Assembly: GCA_947359465.1 (NCBI GenBank)
Contig: OX375882.1
Coordinates: 54,930,509-54,994,508, forward strand
From: Metellina segmentata
Taxonomy: Eukaryota > Arthropoda > Arachnida > Araneae > Tetragnathidae
Reading direction: 5' to 3'
DNA: 64,000 nucleotides
This document shows, one piece after another, positions 21,053 to 33,260 of the stretch (position 1 is its first letter; every line of letters starts with the position of its first letter). Below the pieces are notes generated by a model. It made no database searches and was not told where the DNA came from. It worked only from the letters and a program-made list of their open reading frames with translations. The translations under genes were made by a program, and so were the position numbers.

Positions 21053-22100
21053 TTTTAAATAAGAATTGATACCAGTAAGAAAACAAAATGCCGTTTTATA
21101 ATTTTAACTAATTTTATGCTTATTCTTTTTCTAATTTAAATTTAATTTTATGCTTGTATTCGTTATAAGTGGATTAAAATTCGGTATTTAGTGTGAGTAA
21201 TGACACTCATTAGATATTAGCATTTGAGAAACATTAACATAGATCTATACACGCGTTTGCTAGTGATGTTAATAATTTAGGATTGCTTGAATTAGTTCTT
21301 AATACTTGAATGCTTAAGATAACAGTACCTCTTGAATACAGGATAAACCATTATGATTTTGGAATTTTATAAAACTGAAAATGTTGAAAAGTGGCTAATC
21401 ATTGTATAGCCCGAAGTCCTTCATTTGTTATCTGCATGTATCAACTACTAAAGGTTGATTGACAAATGCCACGTTCTTGACTTTCTCTAAGTATACTTAA
21501 CATATTTTGAATCAATATTTATCAACACAACAATGTGGAATATATCATTGCAACTGAAAGCCACACGCTAGAAACACCTGGAAGCAAAACATTGAGAAAA
21601 AAGAAGACAAGCAAGCGAGAAAACAAATAGTATTTGATTCAATTGTTTCTTCTTCATCTCGCTCGTCTCGGACTACTTGTTGCTCTTTTAAGGTCAAGGC
21701 GCACACGCGCTGTGGTAAAGAAGTCCTCGCTTCTTGCAGATCATGCATAACGCACTCGGCACTCTTTCTCATGGTAATATCTCGCATTTGCGTTTTTTAG
21801 AGTTTACCCTCTTGATAGTTTTTTTTTTTACAGTAGTGTTGGCAGTTTTGATTCAAAAGCTGCCTTTCAAGCTGTCAATTTCTTTTGACCCCAACTTTGT
21901 TGATAACCTAGGGTGCCGGAAGCTCCAACAAAACTTTTGCAGCGATGCTAAAATAAATAGTCCTACAGTGGATTCGTAGTAACGGTCGTGTTTACGGCAA
22001 CGAGGTTGCCTTCGCCAAATCAAACGCAACGATTTTCCAAACGTCCCTTGCGGGTGTGCCTTGTAATGCTTATTGTGGTTTATCTTCGTGTCGGAAACTA
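21053..22100. other. Mostly unannotated; small less-AT-rich patch
   Basis: A minus-strand ATG frame within 21545-21787 has an acidic/basic N-terminal half and a Cys/Phe-rich hydrophobic C-terminal half. A modest GC rise runs from 21640 to 22080. No domain, splice donor or poly(A) context convinced me, so no gene is called. Confidence 0.3.
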
Positions 22101-22885
22101 TCCTGTAGTGCAGTCCTGTCCAGTTACAGGAAATTTGTTTTTCCTACTTTGATCTTCATTCCTTCTTGGAGTAATCGGGTAGTTTTGTAGGGACGAGATA
22201 CCTTGTCATAAGCAAAATTGGCCAGATCTTGATGGACGAGATATCTTGTCACTGATGAAATTGGCCAGATCTTGGACGAGGCATCTCATCATTAAAAAAA
22301 ATTGACCAGATATTGGACGAGTTGTTTCGTCGTTGGTAAAAAGGATCAGATCTTGCACGAGATATCTCGTGGAAAACAGTTGGAGTATTAACTGTCCTTG
22401 TGTTGTTTCATCCTGACTGTTACCAGTTCTGCGAAAAGTGTAGTTTATTTTTCCTATTTGGTCCTCATTCGCATTGGAGGAATAGGGTAGTTTGATCCTT
22501 ACAAGATATATCGTTCTCGGCAAAATTGGTCAGATCTTGATAGACGAGATATCTTGTCATTAGTGAAATAGGCCAGATCTTAGACGAGGCATCTGATCAT
22601 TAGAAAAATTGACCAGATATTGGACAAGTTGTTTCGTCGTTGATAAAATGGATCAGATCTTGCACGAGATATCTCGTGGAAAACAGTTGGAGTATTAACT
22701 GTCCTTGTGTTGTTCATCCTGACTGCCACCAGTTCTGTGAAAGGTGCAGTTTATTTTTCCTATTTGGTTCTCATTCGCCTTGGAGTAATAGGTTAGTTCT
22801 GTCCTTACACGATATCTCGTCCTTAGCAAAATTGACCAGATCTTGGACGAGATATCTCCCCGAAACACTTGAAGGGTAAAGTCGC
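22101..22885 (-). repeat. ~298-bp repeat built from the palindromic unit, locus 2
   Basis: Two long units and a partial repeat GCACGAGATATCTCGTGG, AAACAGTTGGAGTATTAACTG and CCTATTTGGTCCTCATTCGC, with anchors near 22379 and 22676. Each contains three to five variants of the ~43-45 bp GACGAGATATCTCGTC unit, read on the opposite strand to locus 1 (CCAGATCTTGATGGACGAGA). So this is a higher-order repeat. Confidence 0.85.
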
Positions 22886-24318
22886 AGATATTTTACTTCT
22901 CTTCTACGTACCGCAGCGAATTCTTTTTGTGAAATCAAGTATAATTTGTAGTTTAAAAATCTTAAAATAATCAGTCAAGTACTACTTTAAATAGGGCTGT
23001 AGACGGGTATACCCACATCTGAAGTGGAGTGAACTCGGGTATTATGGGGTTCGTAAAATAATTAAAGTTTTTGTTCTGTTATTATTTGTGTCTATCTCTA
23101 AAGTAAAATCCGCATTTGCGTCCAGAATAATTTCTTTTATTTCCAGTGTATATATTTGTCACCAAACCAATAGGTAATACGACCATTTTTTAGCTAAAAA
23201 TACAACATTGACATATAATATTACAACGATTAACACAATAACAGTTAAACCACTCTACAAGTGGTTTCGACGTAATCTCGTCAAAGATTTGTTCAGTTTT
23301 TCTAATGGTATGATATAGCGTAGACAAAACTATCCTACTACTCCAAAGGGAATGTAGATCCAATCGGAAAATCAAATTACCCCTTGTCTAGACTTGTCCT
23401 GGAGGTTAGTCAATAGGAGTCAACGGAGCCATCAAATTACCCCTTGTCCAACTGGTGACAATTAAAATAGGATTTTGTTACTAGAGGCTGGTCCGTACAG
23501 GGCAGTTTTCAACGCGAAGATACACCACCAAGAGGGCTGACTTTGTAATTAGTGTAAAAAGGAACACTATTATGCAGACAAAAGAAATTTAACAAATGAA
23601 ATTAGGATACGCATTGAATTAGTCAAATGCATTACGAGATACTAAGACTCATTCATTCAACTTTATAGTCTTTGTAAACAGAGTTGGGAAAAAGATACTG
23701 TTTTACAGCATACTTAAAACGATTTATGTCAATGAAATAAAGATGAAATTATTTTTCACAAAATTCACTGAGATGTCCAGGTGATTTCCGTTGCCGAAAT
23801 GAATCCATGGAAACATTTTATAGCAGCAGTTATCTTAAATTCTCACATGAGTAACTTGGTCAGCTAAAAAGGGCTATCAGCTATTGTCCTATGCATGGCA
23901 GCGATGCCATTTGCACGTTTTTATTGCACCATTTCTGCATATAAAATAACGTCTTACATCTCAAGTAGGCAACATTTGGAAAAATATACCGCATATCAAC
24001 TTCTTCAGGAAAACAGCAAGTAGAGAGTGTCGCATAACGCAAAAATATTAAATAGTTTATTTTATATCATAAATCCTTTAGTCCCTTCTACTTGTATACA
24101 GTAAAGGCCGTAGGCTCAACTTTTAGTAATGTTTCTGGGTTTAAAATAAATGAATCATAGAATGTTATAACAATTTTAAGTAATATCATAGATCTTCTCA
24201 CGGTAATAAATCTTAGTAACTTATACTTACTCAATAGGCAGTATCACTTAAACCAGCGATTATTACTCCTTTGAAAGACTAAACACTTATTTCTCATAAT
24301 GCGTGAAGTACAGTTTAA
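22886..24318. other. Unannotated AT-rich stretch
   Basis: Only a short duplication stands out (ATCAAATTACCCCTTGTC at about 23373 and 23432). No coding features. Confidence 0.4.
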
Positions 24319-24326
24319 ATTGTACT

Positions 24327-25284
24327 CAGGGTTGGGCGGTAACGCGTTACTTGTAATAATTATTTTTTTACAGTAATCTTACATGTAATTCGTTACATTT
24401 GAAAACCAGTAATTTTACAGGTAATTCGTTACATAATTTTCGATAAAGTAATTTTAGTTAGAGTAACGCGTTACAAAACTCAAAGGACTCCTTAAAGTAT
24501 TGTGAACCGCGTAATATTTCTTTAACACAAGGTGTTAAAAATAGATTTAAACATTTTTTTTACTGATAAAAACGTAGTGATTGCCAGTGTTCTTCACCCA
24601 AAGTTTAAACTCGGTACTTGGCTTGATCCTGTCATAGCTGATTCTGACTGGGATATTGTCAACGCATTTCTTCAAAGAGAAAATATCAAGCGAATCGTGG
24701 AAGAGAAATATTGTGCTCACAAAAATGAAGCCTTTAATACTGATTGTACTGATGATGACTGACATTCATCTAGCAGTGACGATGAACTTTTTGAGACAGT
24801 GTAAACTAGACATCCTTCTGCCGATTTTGAGTTGTCCACTTATTTTCAAAACAAAGGTTGTAGTTTGTCTGCATTCTGTTCTCTACCTACAGTAAAAAAC
24901 ATGTTTGTAAAATACAATACTCCCTTACCAGCCAGTGCGGCTGTTAAACGATTGTTTAGTTCTGGAGGTTTGTGTCTCCAACCCAATCACAGCCGCGTAA
25001 GTGACAAAAATTTTGAGATGCAGCTTTTGCTGTATCACAATAAATAGATTTTCTTATAAACGATGTAATAAAGTTGATAAAAAATCTTTCTTTTATTGAT
25101 TTCTACATTCTTTTAAAAACATTTGTAAATTGGAATTTTGTCGTAAAAAGTAATCTTCAAAGTAATTGTAATTGTAATGTGTTACTATTGAAACGTAGTA
25201 ATTTTACAGGTAATTCGTTATTTTTTACGAAAAGTAATTGTAATTGTAACAAGTTACATTTAAACAAGTAACGGCCCAACCCTG
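24327..25284 (+). mobile_element. Non-autonomous hAT element with perfect 8-bp TSD
   Basis: The ends CAGGGTTGGGCGGTAAC and GTAACGGCCCAACCCTG are inverted repeats, and ATTGTACT flanks both sides (24319-24326 and 25285-25292). Near both ends, multiple GTAATTCGTTAC / GTAACGCGTTAC motifs look like subterminal transposase-binding repeats. At 958 bp it retains only the C-terminal transposase end. Confidence 0.93.
24532..25047 (+). pseudogene. hAT transposase C-terminal fragment, two in-frame stops
   Basis: One frame runs from 24532 to a TAA at 25045, broken by TGA at 24763 and a TAA about 45 bases later. The N-terminal part reads VIASVLHPKFKLGTWL. The C-terminal part reads KYNTPLPASAAVKRLFSSGG and then NFEMQLLLYHN, the conserved hAT dimerisation domain. 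The BED finger and most of the catalytic domain are gone. It lies inside the 958-bp element and is a relic of the parental gene. Confidence 0.88.
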
Positions 25285-25292
25285 ATTGTACT

Positions 25293-26554
25293 GCATACAT
25301 TCTCAAGTTTCACGTGGAAATACTAATAATACAAGAAAGGTTGCTTGGATGGCATAAAAACTATTACGTATGACGAACTTCAGGTGCAATTTCGTGCATG
25401 TGCAGAAACACTTAATAAACAACCATTTTTAAAACATAAATTGATCTCGAAAATAACAAAAACGAATGCACGAAATTCTATAACGATCAGAAAAATGAAT
25501 AAAAGTACATTTAGTGAGAATAAAAATCTGAATTGTCCTATAGATTTTCAAATATAATCCAGGTACGTATTTATATTTATAATATATTTTATGCGTGGAA
25601 AATCTTACTTTTAATCTGAACATTTTCTGATTGTTTTTGTCCGATATGCATGAACATACAAGCACCTAAAGAAGTTGTGGAACTCCAGAAATCTTATTTC
25701 TGTGTGTCTTGTGTCAGAATTTTTTATCTGTTTTACACCTGCATTCAATTTATCATAAGAAGATAATACTTATCAATGGACCTTTGATATCTTTTACAAA
25801 AAAAGAAAAAGGAATACAAATTCTTAGAAATTATCTTTGGAATTTTAACTAAACTAACTCAGACATTCTTAAATAAAAAAGCAAAAATTCAGCCTTAAAT
25901 GTATACATTGTAAAAAATTTTAGTATGTTTCAAAAATTATTATACAATTCAAAAGAATATTTTAATGTTTTTTTATTCTATTTGTATGCTTAACATGTTA
26001 GCTTTCGCTAATTTTGAACAATTTTTTGTAAAATGTTTCATTGTGACGTTTTGTTTTTCAGAAGGTTATCTTGAATGTAATGTGGGTTATTAACTATTTT
26101 TGATGAAAAGGGTATTTAGACCACATATTATCCGGTGTGCTGCAATTTGAACAGTTAAATTGGTGTATGTATTTGTCGAATGTGTTTTTGTTTTTAATAT
26201 TCGAACACAACTTTGGAGGTATTTGTTTGACAACCATTGAAAAATATATTTTAAAAGTTAGTGAAAGATATATTCTAAATTCAGAACCTTTTTAAAATAT
26301 GATAGTCACAAATTGAACTAAGCGTAATGTGTACAAAAAAATTTGAAAAGACAAAGAACGTAAGAAGTTGTGAAACAAATAATGTAAAACACTATTCCCA
26401 ATTCTTCGAGTATGACATAGAAGTTAATTGCTTTGATGAAATGTTTATCAAAAAGAACAACTGAGTAAGAAGATAAAATATTGCAAATGCCTTTTAGCTT
26501 AGATTAATTTGAAAATTTAATGTAACCCTTACAATTCATTGTGCTTTTTTAGTA
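25293..26554. other. Unannotated AT-rich stretch
   Basis: The frame at 25345-25557 lacks recognisable motifs. Nothing else stands out. Confidence 0.4.
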
Positions 26555-26760
26555 GGGAAAGTAACAGTGAACTTTTTTGCTTAAGTTTTGGTAACAGCTG
26601 GCAGTTGCAATTTTGCAATTTTTAAGTTTTAATACAGCGTACAAAAAAATATTTTTCAATGTTTCGATACTTTCAGTAAAACATCAAGTTTTTACCTTGA
26701 AGTGATTGGTGGAAATTAATGAAAATCAGGAATATTTTTTACCAAAGTACAGATATACCC
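26555..26760 (-). repeat. Old dispersed repeat, copy C
   Basis: On the minus strand it reads CACTTCAAGGTAAAAACTTG, then ACATTGAAAAATATTTTTTTG and TACGCTGTATTAAAA. This matches copies at 9595 and 10425. Confidence 0.55.
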
Positions 26761-27289
26761 TTTGAAACTATGTAATAAAGGCACTAAATTTTATCAGTGC
26801 CATTTATTGTTACATCGTCATATTTTCTTAGTACTAGCTAGAATCTATCTGGTATAAGTGTATTATAATCTACACCAAACATAAAGTATTGCTAATGTTG
26901 ACATCAATATGACAGATACTCGATCGGGAATTTCATGCCAAATCGTCCTATTCAATCCTTGTTCTTACGGACAAGAATCTTGGAGAACCAAGTTCTCCTA
27001 TGTAAACGAAAAATTACAAAGTAAAGATAGATAGACTCTGGATTCCCAAATCCAATCATTACTTTGCTCAGGCATTTTAAATTCCAACATGCTAATCAGA
27101 CCAGAACCTTCGTGTCATGATCAGTCACTCATTTTCAGTTTGAGAGGTTAAAACTTAAAGTCGATTACCGAATCTTGTTTGTTAATCGTCCCTGTGATTA
27201 ATTCCAATCGGAAACTCATGGAGAACGAAGAGCTTTAACCTCCCATTTAACATGCAAAGTTATCCCATTTAACCTTCCTGCTGGTTGTC
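26761..27289. other. Unannotated stretch
   Basis: No gene or recognised repeat. Confidence 0.4.
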
Positions 27290-27500
27290 TTGACTTGTAA
27301 TCTAGTCATTAGTGAAACCATTAGCAGATCTTGATCTCGTCATCGTAAAAATATCGACAGTATGTGACTATATGTCTCGTCATTTGCAAAATTGATCAGA
27401 TCTTTCAATCTGATCAATTTTGATATTTTTTATCCAATCTGATCAAAATTGATCAGATTGGACGAGATATCTCGTCGAAACCACGTAGAACGTTAAGATT
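27290..27500 (-). repeat. Dispersed palindromic-core repeat, locus 3
   Basis: Several diverged units end in ATTGGACGAGATATCTCGTC. A pair of hairpins (GATCAGATCTTTCAATCTGATC and TCTGATCAAAATTGATCAGA) lies inside. Confidence 0.75.
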
Positions 27501-27914
27501 ACTAAGGATAGTCTTGTCGAGATCAAACAACTTGTAAGGTTGAGAGTGCAAGGGCGAGGCATAGAGGAAATCTGATTCGTTCGGTCGGTCGTGCATTATG
27601 TTAAAAGATTGCGTCACCCTTCATGGTCTTCCTTCAGGCAGAAGAATCTAAATATATATGACAGGAAGTATGGGCTCTCGAACAATCTCATCCGACCTTG
27701 AAACTGGCACTGAGTCTCGTCATTATTCTGACACTGAGGTTCGAAGCGTAGGGGTCTGCTTAATTCCATGAAAAGGTACAATATGCCAGAGCGTGAAATG
27801 AGGACCATCGAAATACTAATTAAATACAGGCAATACAATGAAAATATCTGCATTCCGTTCAGAAGACGGAATCTCCATTCATTTAATCAGAAATGTAAAA
27901 TCTGACTTGCAGAA
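27501..27914. other. Unannotated, mildly GC-richer stretch
   Basis: The minus-strand frame at 27614-27853 has no recognisable domain. The composition is less AT-rich than the flanks. Confidence 0.3.
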
Positions 27915-28715
27915 ATGTTTATTCAATATTTAATCGCACCAATGTGTATTCCATATTTAATCACACATATGTGTATTCAATATTTCATCGCAAGAATGTG
28001 TATTCAATATTTCATCGCACCAATGTGTATTCAATATCTCATCGCACCAATAGGTATAAAATATTTAATCACACCGGTTCGCATTCAATGTTTAATCGCA
28101 CCAATGAGTGTTCAATATTTAGTCGCATTAGTTGGTATTCAATATTTCATCGCACCAATAGGTATAAAAAATATTTAATCACACCAGTTCGCATTCAATG
28201 TTTAATCGCACCTATGAGTTGTCAATATTTAGTCGCATCAGTTGGTATTCAATATTTAATCGCATTAATGCGTATTCAATTTTTAACCGTACTATTGACT
28301 ATTCAATATTTAATCGCACCAATGCGTATTCAAAATTTAATCGCACCAATTCACAATGTTTAATTGGCCAATATGGCGCCATGTTCAATTCTACAAGTAT
28401 GTATTCAATGTTTAACCGCACTAATGCATATTCGATGTTTAATCACACATACCCGAATCATACCCACACTTTTGTTTAGTTACACAAATGTGTATTAAAT
28501 GTTAAATAGCATAAGTGTATTCAACGTTTAATAGCACAAATGTGTATTCAATGTTTAATAGCACAAATTTGTATTCAATGTTTAATAGCACAAATGTGTA
28601 TAAAATGTTTAATAGCACAAATGAGTATTCAATATATTATAGCAAAAAATGTGTATTCAATGTTTAATAACATAAATATTTGTTCAATGTTTAATTCACA
28701 AAAATGAATGGCTAA
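27915..28715. repeat. 27-bp minisatellite, ~29 units
   Basis: The unit is GTATTCAATATTTAATCGCA plus CCAATGT (27 bases), with variants of TTTAATCGC. Because 27 bases are nine codons, three frames remain open for 87-139 codons, reading MCIQYLIAP-type nonapeptide repeats. There is no start context or conserved signal, so coding is rejected. The right half shifts to TTTAATAGCACAAATGTG variants. Confidence 0.95.
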
Positions 28716-28949
28716 TGTTTAGTCTCACAATTATGAAGGCAATAGTTTTATATTGGTTTTCTTACAATAAAGCTAAGTGTAATGAAAAATTTCATTCGTG
28801 AAGTTTAATATTAAATACATATTTGTGAGATTAAACTTTTAAAACACATTTTTGCGCTGTTAAATATTGCCTTCATAATTGTTTAATTGCACTTAGTAAA
28901 CATTGCACATAATTGCACTTAGGAAACAACAGATTCCTCATTACAACGA

Positions 28950-29020
28950 AAAACCCCGATTCACATTTAAAGGGTCCTGGTGCCATGCTATCGGCGATCC
29001 CTTAAATGTGGAGGGGATAA
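28950..29020. repeat. Short inverted repeat (hairpin)
   Basis: CACATTTAAAGGG and CCCTTAAATGTG are inverted around a ~30 bp loop, extended by CCCCGAT/GGGG. It could be a tiny MITE or a decayed TIR pair. Confidence 0.6.
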
Positions 29021-29052
29021 ATATCAGGTCAATCAATATTTGCTGCCTTTAG

Positions 29053-29135
29053 CAGTGGTTCTTAACCTTCATGTGTCCGTGACCCAGTAAATTCTTTTTA
29101 ACAAGATGAGTCCCAACATCAACAAATATAATCGC
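29053..29135 (+). mobile_element. Possible hAT left end (solo)
   Basis: CAGTGGTTCTTAACCTTCAT resembles the CAGTGGTTCTCAAC termini of many hAT MITEs. No inverted partner was found within the next kilobase, so it is only a suggested fragment. Confidence 0.35.
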
Positions 29136-29149
29136 AAATACTTCCCCAG

Positions 29150-29400
29150 GTTTATGAAGTTGGTACATCAAATTAAGTATCAATATTTAACTATAGAATA
29201 AACATAAAGAGTAAAAGAATTCACTGATGTATACGGTGTGGCATGTTAACAAATTACATCAAATAAGTATTTATATTCAACTATAGCATATATAAATAGC
29301 ATAATATAACAACTATAGCTCTATTTATTTTACTCTTTAACTATACTTTAACTCTTAATGTATACGGTGAGGAATGTTGACAAATTTAAATTGTATTTAA
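29150..29400. repeat. ~110-bp imperfect duplication
   Basis: TGATGTATACGGTGTGGCATGTT, its variant AATGTATACGGTGAGGAATGTT, and repeated ACATCAAATTAAGTAT / CAACTATAG motifs indicate two to three diverged units. Confidence 0.5.
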
Positions 29401-30342
29401 ATTCGTTATCAATCGGTCAACAAATGAAATTTCTTAGCCTATTGAAATTTCCTAAGATCAGTATCATTAAATCAATTTCTGCTGATTTTCAATGCCATAT
29501 ACCATTCTGATCACCAAAAATTTATTATATTATTTAGTATAAAATTGATTATTGTATTTTGAATGAATTTTATGAAGTTGGTTTAGAAATAAAAATAGTG
29601 GGGAAAACATGAATCGGGGGGCGTAACTCGCCTTTGAGCCAACTGAGCAGAGGACGCAGCTGAAGGATCTCAGCTTGTCGGCGAAACATTTATCAATACA
29701 TAAGCCAAATATTTACGTATGAAAAAGATGTAATTTAATAAATAAAAATGTATGAATTTTTCAATTCTAAACTCTAGCTCTCACACTAAGAATATTTTGA
29801 ATTTCAAGACGCAGCACAGAGCTTTACACAGGTTATAGAAAAAGTTATTGAAAAGCCATCTTTTAAATTAAAATTATGTTTTAGAAGGTTTTAGGGATAG
29901 GCCACAGCAGAGACGTGTGTTTCTGTCAACGGTTGCTAATTAGTTCTAGGATGAATCGAAGTGATAGGCAAGTAGGCAATTAGAATCTTACAGACGTCTC
30001 CTCAGTTTTGTTTCAAACAGTCATGGTAGAAAATAAAGTTTCACAAATATACGTGGTGGGGAAGAAAAGAAATGTCATTGGTATTTCACTGTTCTGCAAC
30101 ATCATGAGTACTGTCTTTCTGGGAATATTTTTACAATAAAATATCTGCTCTTAAAAAAATATTAGGAAACTAAAGTGACAAATACCAGAAATTCTCATGG
30201 CGTCCGAGAAACACTGGCCTATAAACTCTAATTTTCGGGCACAGTCAAACTCTTTTTAGTTCAACAACATCACCTTTTTGCATCTGAAATACTTTTTTGA
30301 GCAAAACGTTCGTGTTACTGAGATTCGTTTAAAATATTTTTT
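29401..30342. other. Unannotated AT-rich stretch
   Basis: Nothing recognisable. Confidence 0.4.
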
Positions 30343-30638
30343 AGATGGTTAGGTTAGGTATTTTGATAAACGTCGCACTGTGGTCTGGGATTAAACCCGA
30401 AGGTAAAGATCCGAGGATAACACCACGTAATTTTGACCCACGTTCAAATGACGAGGTCACACCTGAACTGGCACCCCACTCACCAAACTTCCATACCACG
30501 CCAATGTGTGTACATTTGAGGCCACAACATATTTAACGTACTCTAGCCCCCTTGTACACAACGGTCTTTGGTTGAAATTGAACGCACAATCCTCCGGTTG
30601 CTAATCCGTAACTCTTCCAACCGTGCTACCGGCCCCCA
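30343..30638 (-). repeat. tRNA-derived SINE, head type B
   Basis: The body is well kept (CTGGCACCCCACTCACC, CACAACGGTCTTTGGTTG, CCTCCGGTTGCTAATCCG). The head ends GGGGGCCGGTAGCACGGTTGG on minus. The B box is decayed (GCGTTCAATTTC). The 63-codon frame within it is not a gene. Confidence 0.85.
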
Positions 30639-31440
30639 TAGATTTCAGAAGACCTTGCATATTCAATAACTTCATATTCACTTTTTTCCTCGTAACGAAA
30701 GTGACATGAAATGTTTCGGAACCTTCTTCCATTGGGAAAGCATTCCAGAGTATCTTCAGATCTGAGAGACTTCAAAAGACATTGCCCTGTCTAATAGAAA
30801 GTTACAAAATGCATATTTTTTACTAAACCTTTTTTTTTTTACTGTCGTTATTATTTTTGCTACCTTACTTTCTTCAAAAGAGTTCGACAAAGACGTACCT
30901 TTAAGACAAAACTCTTTATTTGTCAAAAAAAAAATATCTGAAAAAATCTCTATCTAAAATGTTTTAGAAGTTTTGTCCTGAAAGGAACTTCAAATGACAC
31001 GTTTCCCAGTCTAATGAATGTAATAAAAAGTTGGTGTATCCAAAACAAAAGCTACAAATTACGTTTATGAAAGCATAGAATCGGGTAAGCGTTCCACTGC
31101 TGCAGCCCAAACGCATTACTTTATAAAGGCTTTAAGAGTTCAAAGAAGACAATCGAGTTTTCCTTTATGAGAAAGCATCTGATTCCGGTTGGATGACATT
31201 GACTTCTCTAATGACGTGAATTCACATCACTTTGCAGTCCGATTCATTCACATCTTAGGCATCAGTGGTTTTACGACTTGTCCAATTCATATAGTTGAAA
31301 GAGGATCATTTACGCCTAGTGGGGAATTCTTTTGCAGGAATGCAGTCTTTAGTTTCGTATTGTAGCTTCGAAAATTAGACGTAAAACAAAAGTTGCATTT
31401 AATGGATGTTGGTGAAACATCCGTGAAATGATATCTGTGA
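30639..31440. other. Unannotated AT-rich stretch
   Basis: No gene or recognised repeat. Confidence 0.4.
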
Positions 31441-32110
31441 TACCACTGGTAACAGCATCACAGCGAAATTTAGCCTGTTAACTTTTTAGAAATATAAAAT
31501 ATGATTGGGGATATTGTTTTCTTTATATGAGTCTTGACTGTCGGTTCATTTCATAGAGGAGGAAATATAAAAGTAGAATGAGCAATGGTAACCTTTCTTA
31601 TGTGTTGTCGGGGGTCATGTGACGAAATCTAGTAGTAATGTGACCCTTAAATTACTGCCGTCTGCTGGGTGGAACATAACATTGATCCCATGATTGTTCA
31701 CAGGACGGAAGCAGACGTCAGTCTATTGATGCTTCATCAGCATCTGATTGGTCCATTGATCATACTGGTAAATATCACAGCGAAAATTAGCTTAACTTCG
31801 AGAAATAAAAAATAAGATTAAGATATTTTGTTCTTTTTATGCGTGTGATGGTTGGTTCATTCCATAGAGAAATTATAAAAGTGGAGTGAGCAATGGTAAC
31901 ATTTTTATGTGCCCAGAATCATGTGATAAAAACTAGCAGTAACGTGAGACCCTTAGACTACTTTCGACTGTTGTGTAGAACTTAACATTCATGATATGAT
32001 TGGTCCATGCAACGCGAGAAGACTCCCATCCATAGATTCATCATCTGATTGGTTCATTGATGATCTGATAGTAGTAGACTTGAGAACTTTCACCACTTCT
32101 ATCCCTTCTC
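31441..32110 (+). repeat. Two tandem copies of a ~330 bp promoter-like repeat
   Basis: Copies at about 31441-31790 and 31791-32110 share ATATAAAAGTAGAATGAGCA / TTATAAAAGTGGAGTGAGCA, TCATGTGACGAAATCTAGTA, GTGACCCTTAAATTACT and CTGATTGGTYCATTGATSAT. Inverted copies lie at 38320-38465 and 49800-49990. The constant ATTGG (CCAAT) and TATAAAA motifs suggest part of an LTR or other promoter-bearing element, by inference. Confidence 0.7.
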
Positions 32111-32130
32111 TATAAAAATGCGGAACCAAA
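32040..32130 (+). promoter_or_regulatory. CCAAT-TATA promoter-like segment
   Basis: TCTGATTGGTTCATTG (inverted CCAAT) lies ~65 bp upstream of TCTCTATAAAAATGCGG, a good TATA box. It is the end of the second copy of the 330-bp repeat. A downstream start would fall near 32145-32150. No open frame follows, so any transcript would be element-derived or non-coding. Confidence 0.4.
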
Positions 32131-33258
32131 CCCTCATCCTGAAAAAGATGCTACATCGCCAAACGAGTCCATACGGCACCACTTCGTCCAACCAAGTCTA
32201 TTTTTCACAGAGCAGTTATATGACAACTAGTTGACACGTTGGTCACATTTTTTGAAACTCCTCTAAACAGCAATGCTCTATCCACTTATATTTCCCGTCT
32301 ATGGTTCATCCAACTGGAAAATATGCCGACTGCATTCACTGAGTTACCATTACCTTAAGACTGTTGCAGCAGCGATCTTCCGTGTTTGTACGTTATTATT
32401 TTATGTATCCTAAGCCTATTAGTCTTTATAGACGATCATATAAGCCTCTTGATGTTACATAGAGGCAAAGAGCCATTAAACTAAGCCATCTCATTTAATT
32501 CGCAAAAGTGGATCGATAACTGATTTCGCTACTGTAATATGGTGTAAGTGTCTTTGTAGGTAGTCATGTCTAGTAAGAAATTGAAAGCAAGAAACTCCTA
32601 CAGATCTGTGAAATAAACCTGGGACATCGAGCTTTATTATACAACAAAACACTCCAGTTCTTTCCTGTTGACATTTCTTTGTGGAATTAGCCTTTATAGA
32701 TGAACATATAAGCCTCTTTATGTTATGTGGATGAAATGATTCGCCTAAGCAAGACCTTTTCGCGCATCAGATAGCTTCAAATCTTTTACCACAGGTGTTC
32801 TGCGATGAATTAGGCACTATATAAGAATAAAAAGTGGTATTTAAAGAATCCCCGCTTCTTCTGTTCATCTACGGAAGGGCAGACAGAAATCCGGGATTGG
32901 AATTTCCTGTTTTCGAAATATGAACGGATACGGACAGAATAGTAGCTGGTAAGAGCATACTAAAGTATTTCCGGCGTTGCTCCCATTTTTAATTCTTTTC
33001 GTCAGACTTCGCCCAAAACCGCAAAAAAACAGACGCATACAATATACTCGACTTCCGATGTCTGAAGAAGACATGAATGAATGACACATCAGGACATACA
33101 ACACCCTGACACATAACAACGGTTCTGCGGTAACAATTTTGTATGCATTTGTCGAAGAAATCGAAGTATTATAACATGCTGTGTGTGTGGTATGATGTAC
33201 ATTTCTGTAACATCTTTTGTTCTAAAAAGATACTAAAGTTTTAAACCTGTTTTAATCA
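32131..33258. other. Unannotated stretch with a short direct repeat
   Basis: TCTTTATAGACGATCATATAAGCCTCTTGATGTTA near 32420 recurs diverged near 32692. The minus frame 32865-33119 has no recognised domain. The stretch could be the body of an element driven from the segment at 32040-32130. Confidence 0.35.
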
Positions 33259-33260
33259 TA

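Noticed and set aside
27915..28479. Open frames of 87-139 codons
   Set aside because: The 27-bp period keeps three frames open at once. The peptides are simply nonapeptide translations of a minisatellite.
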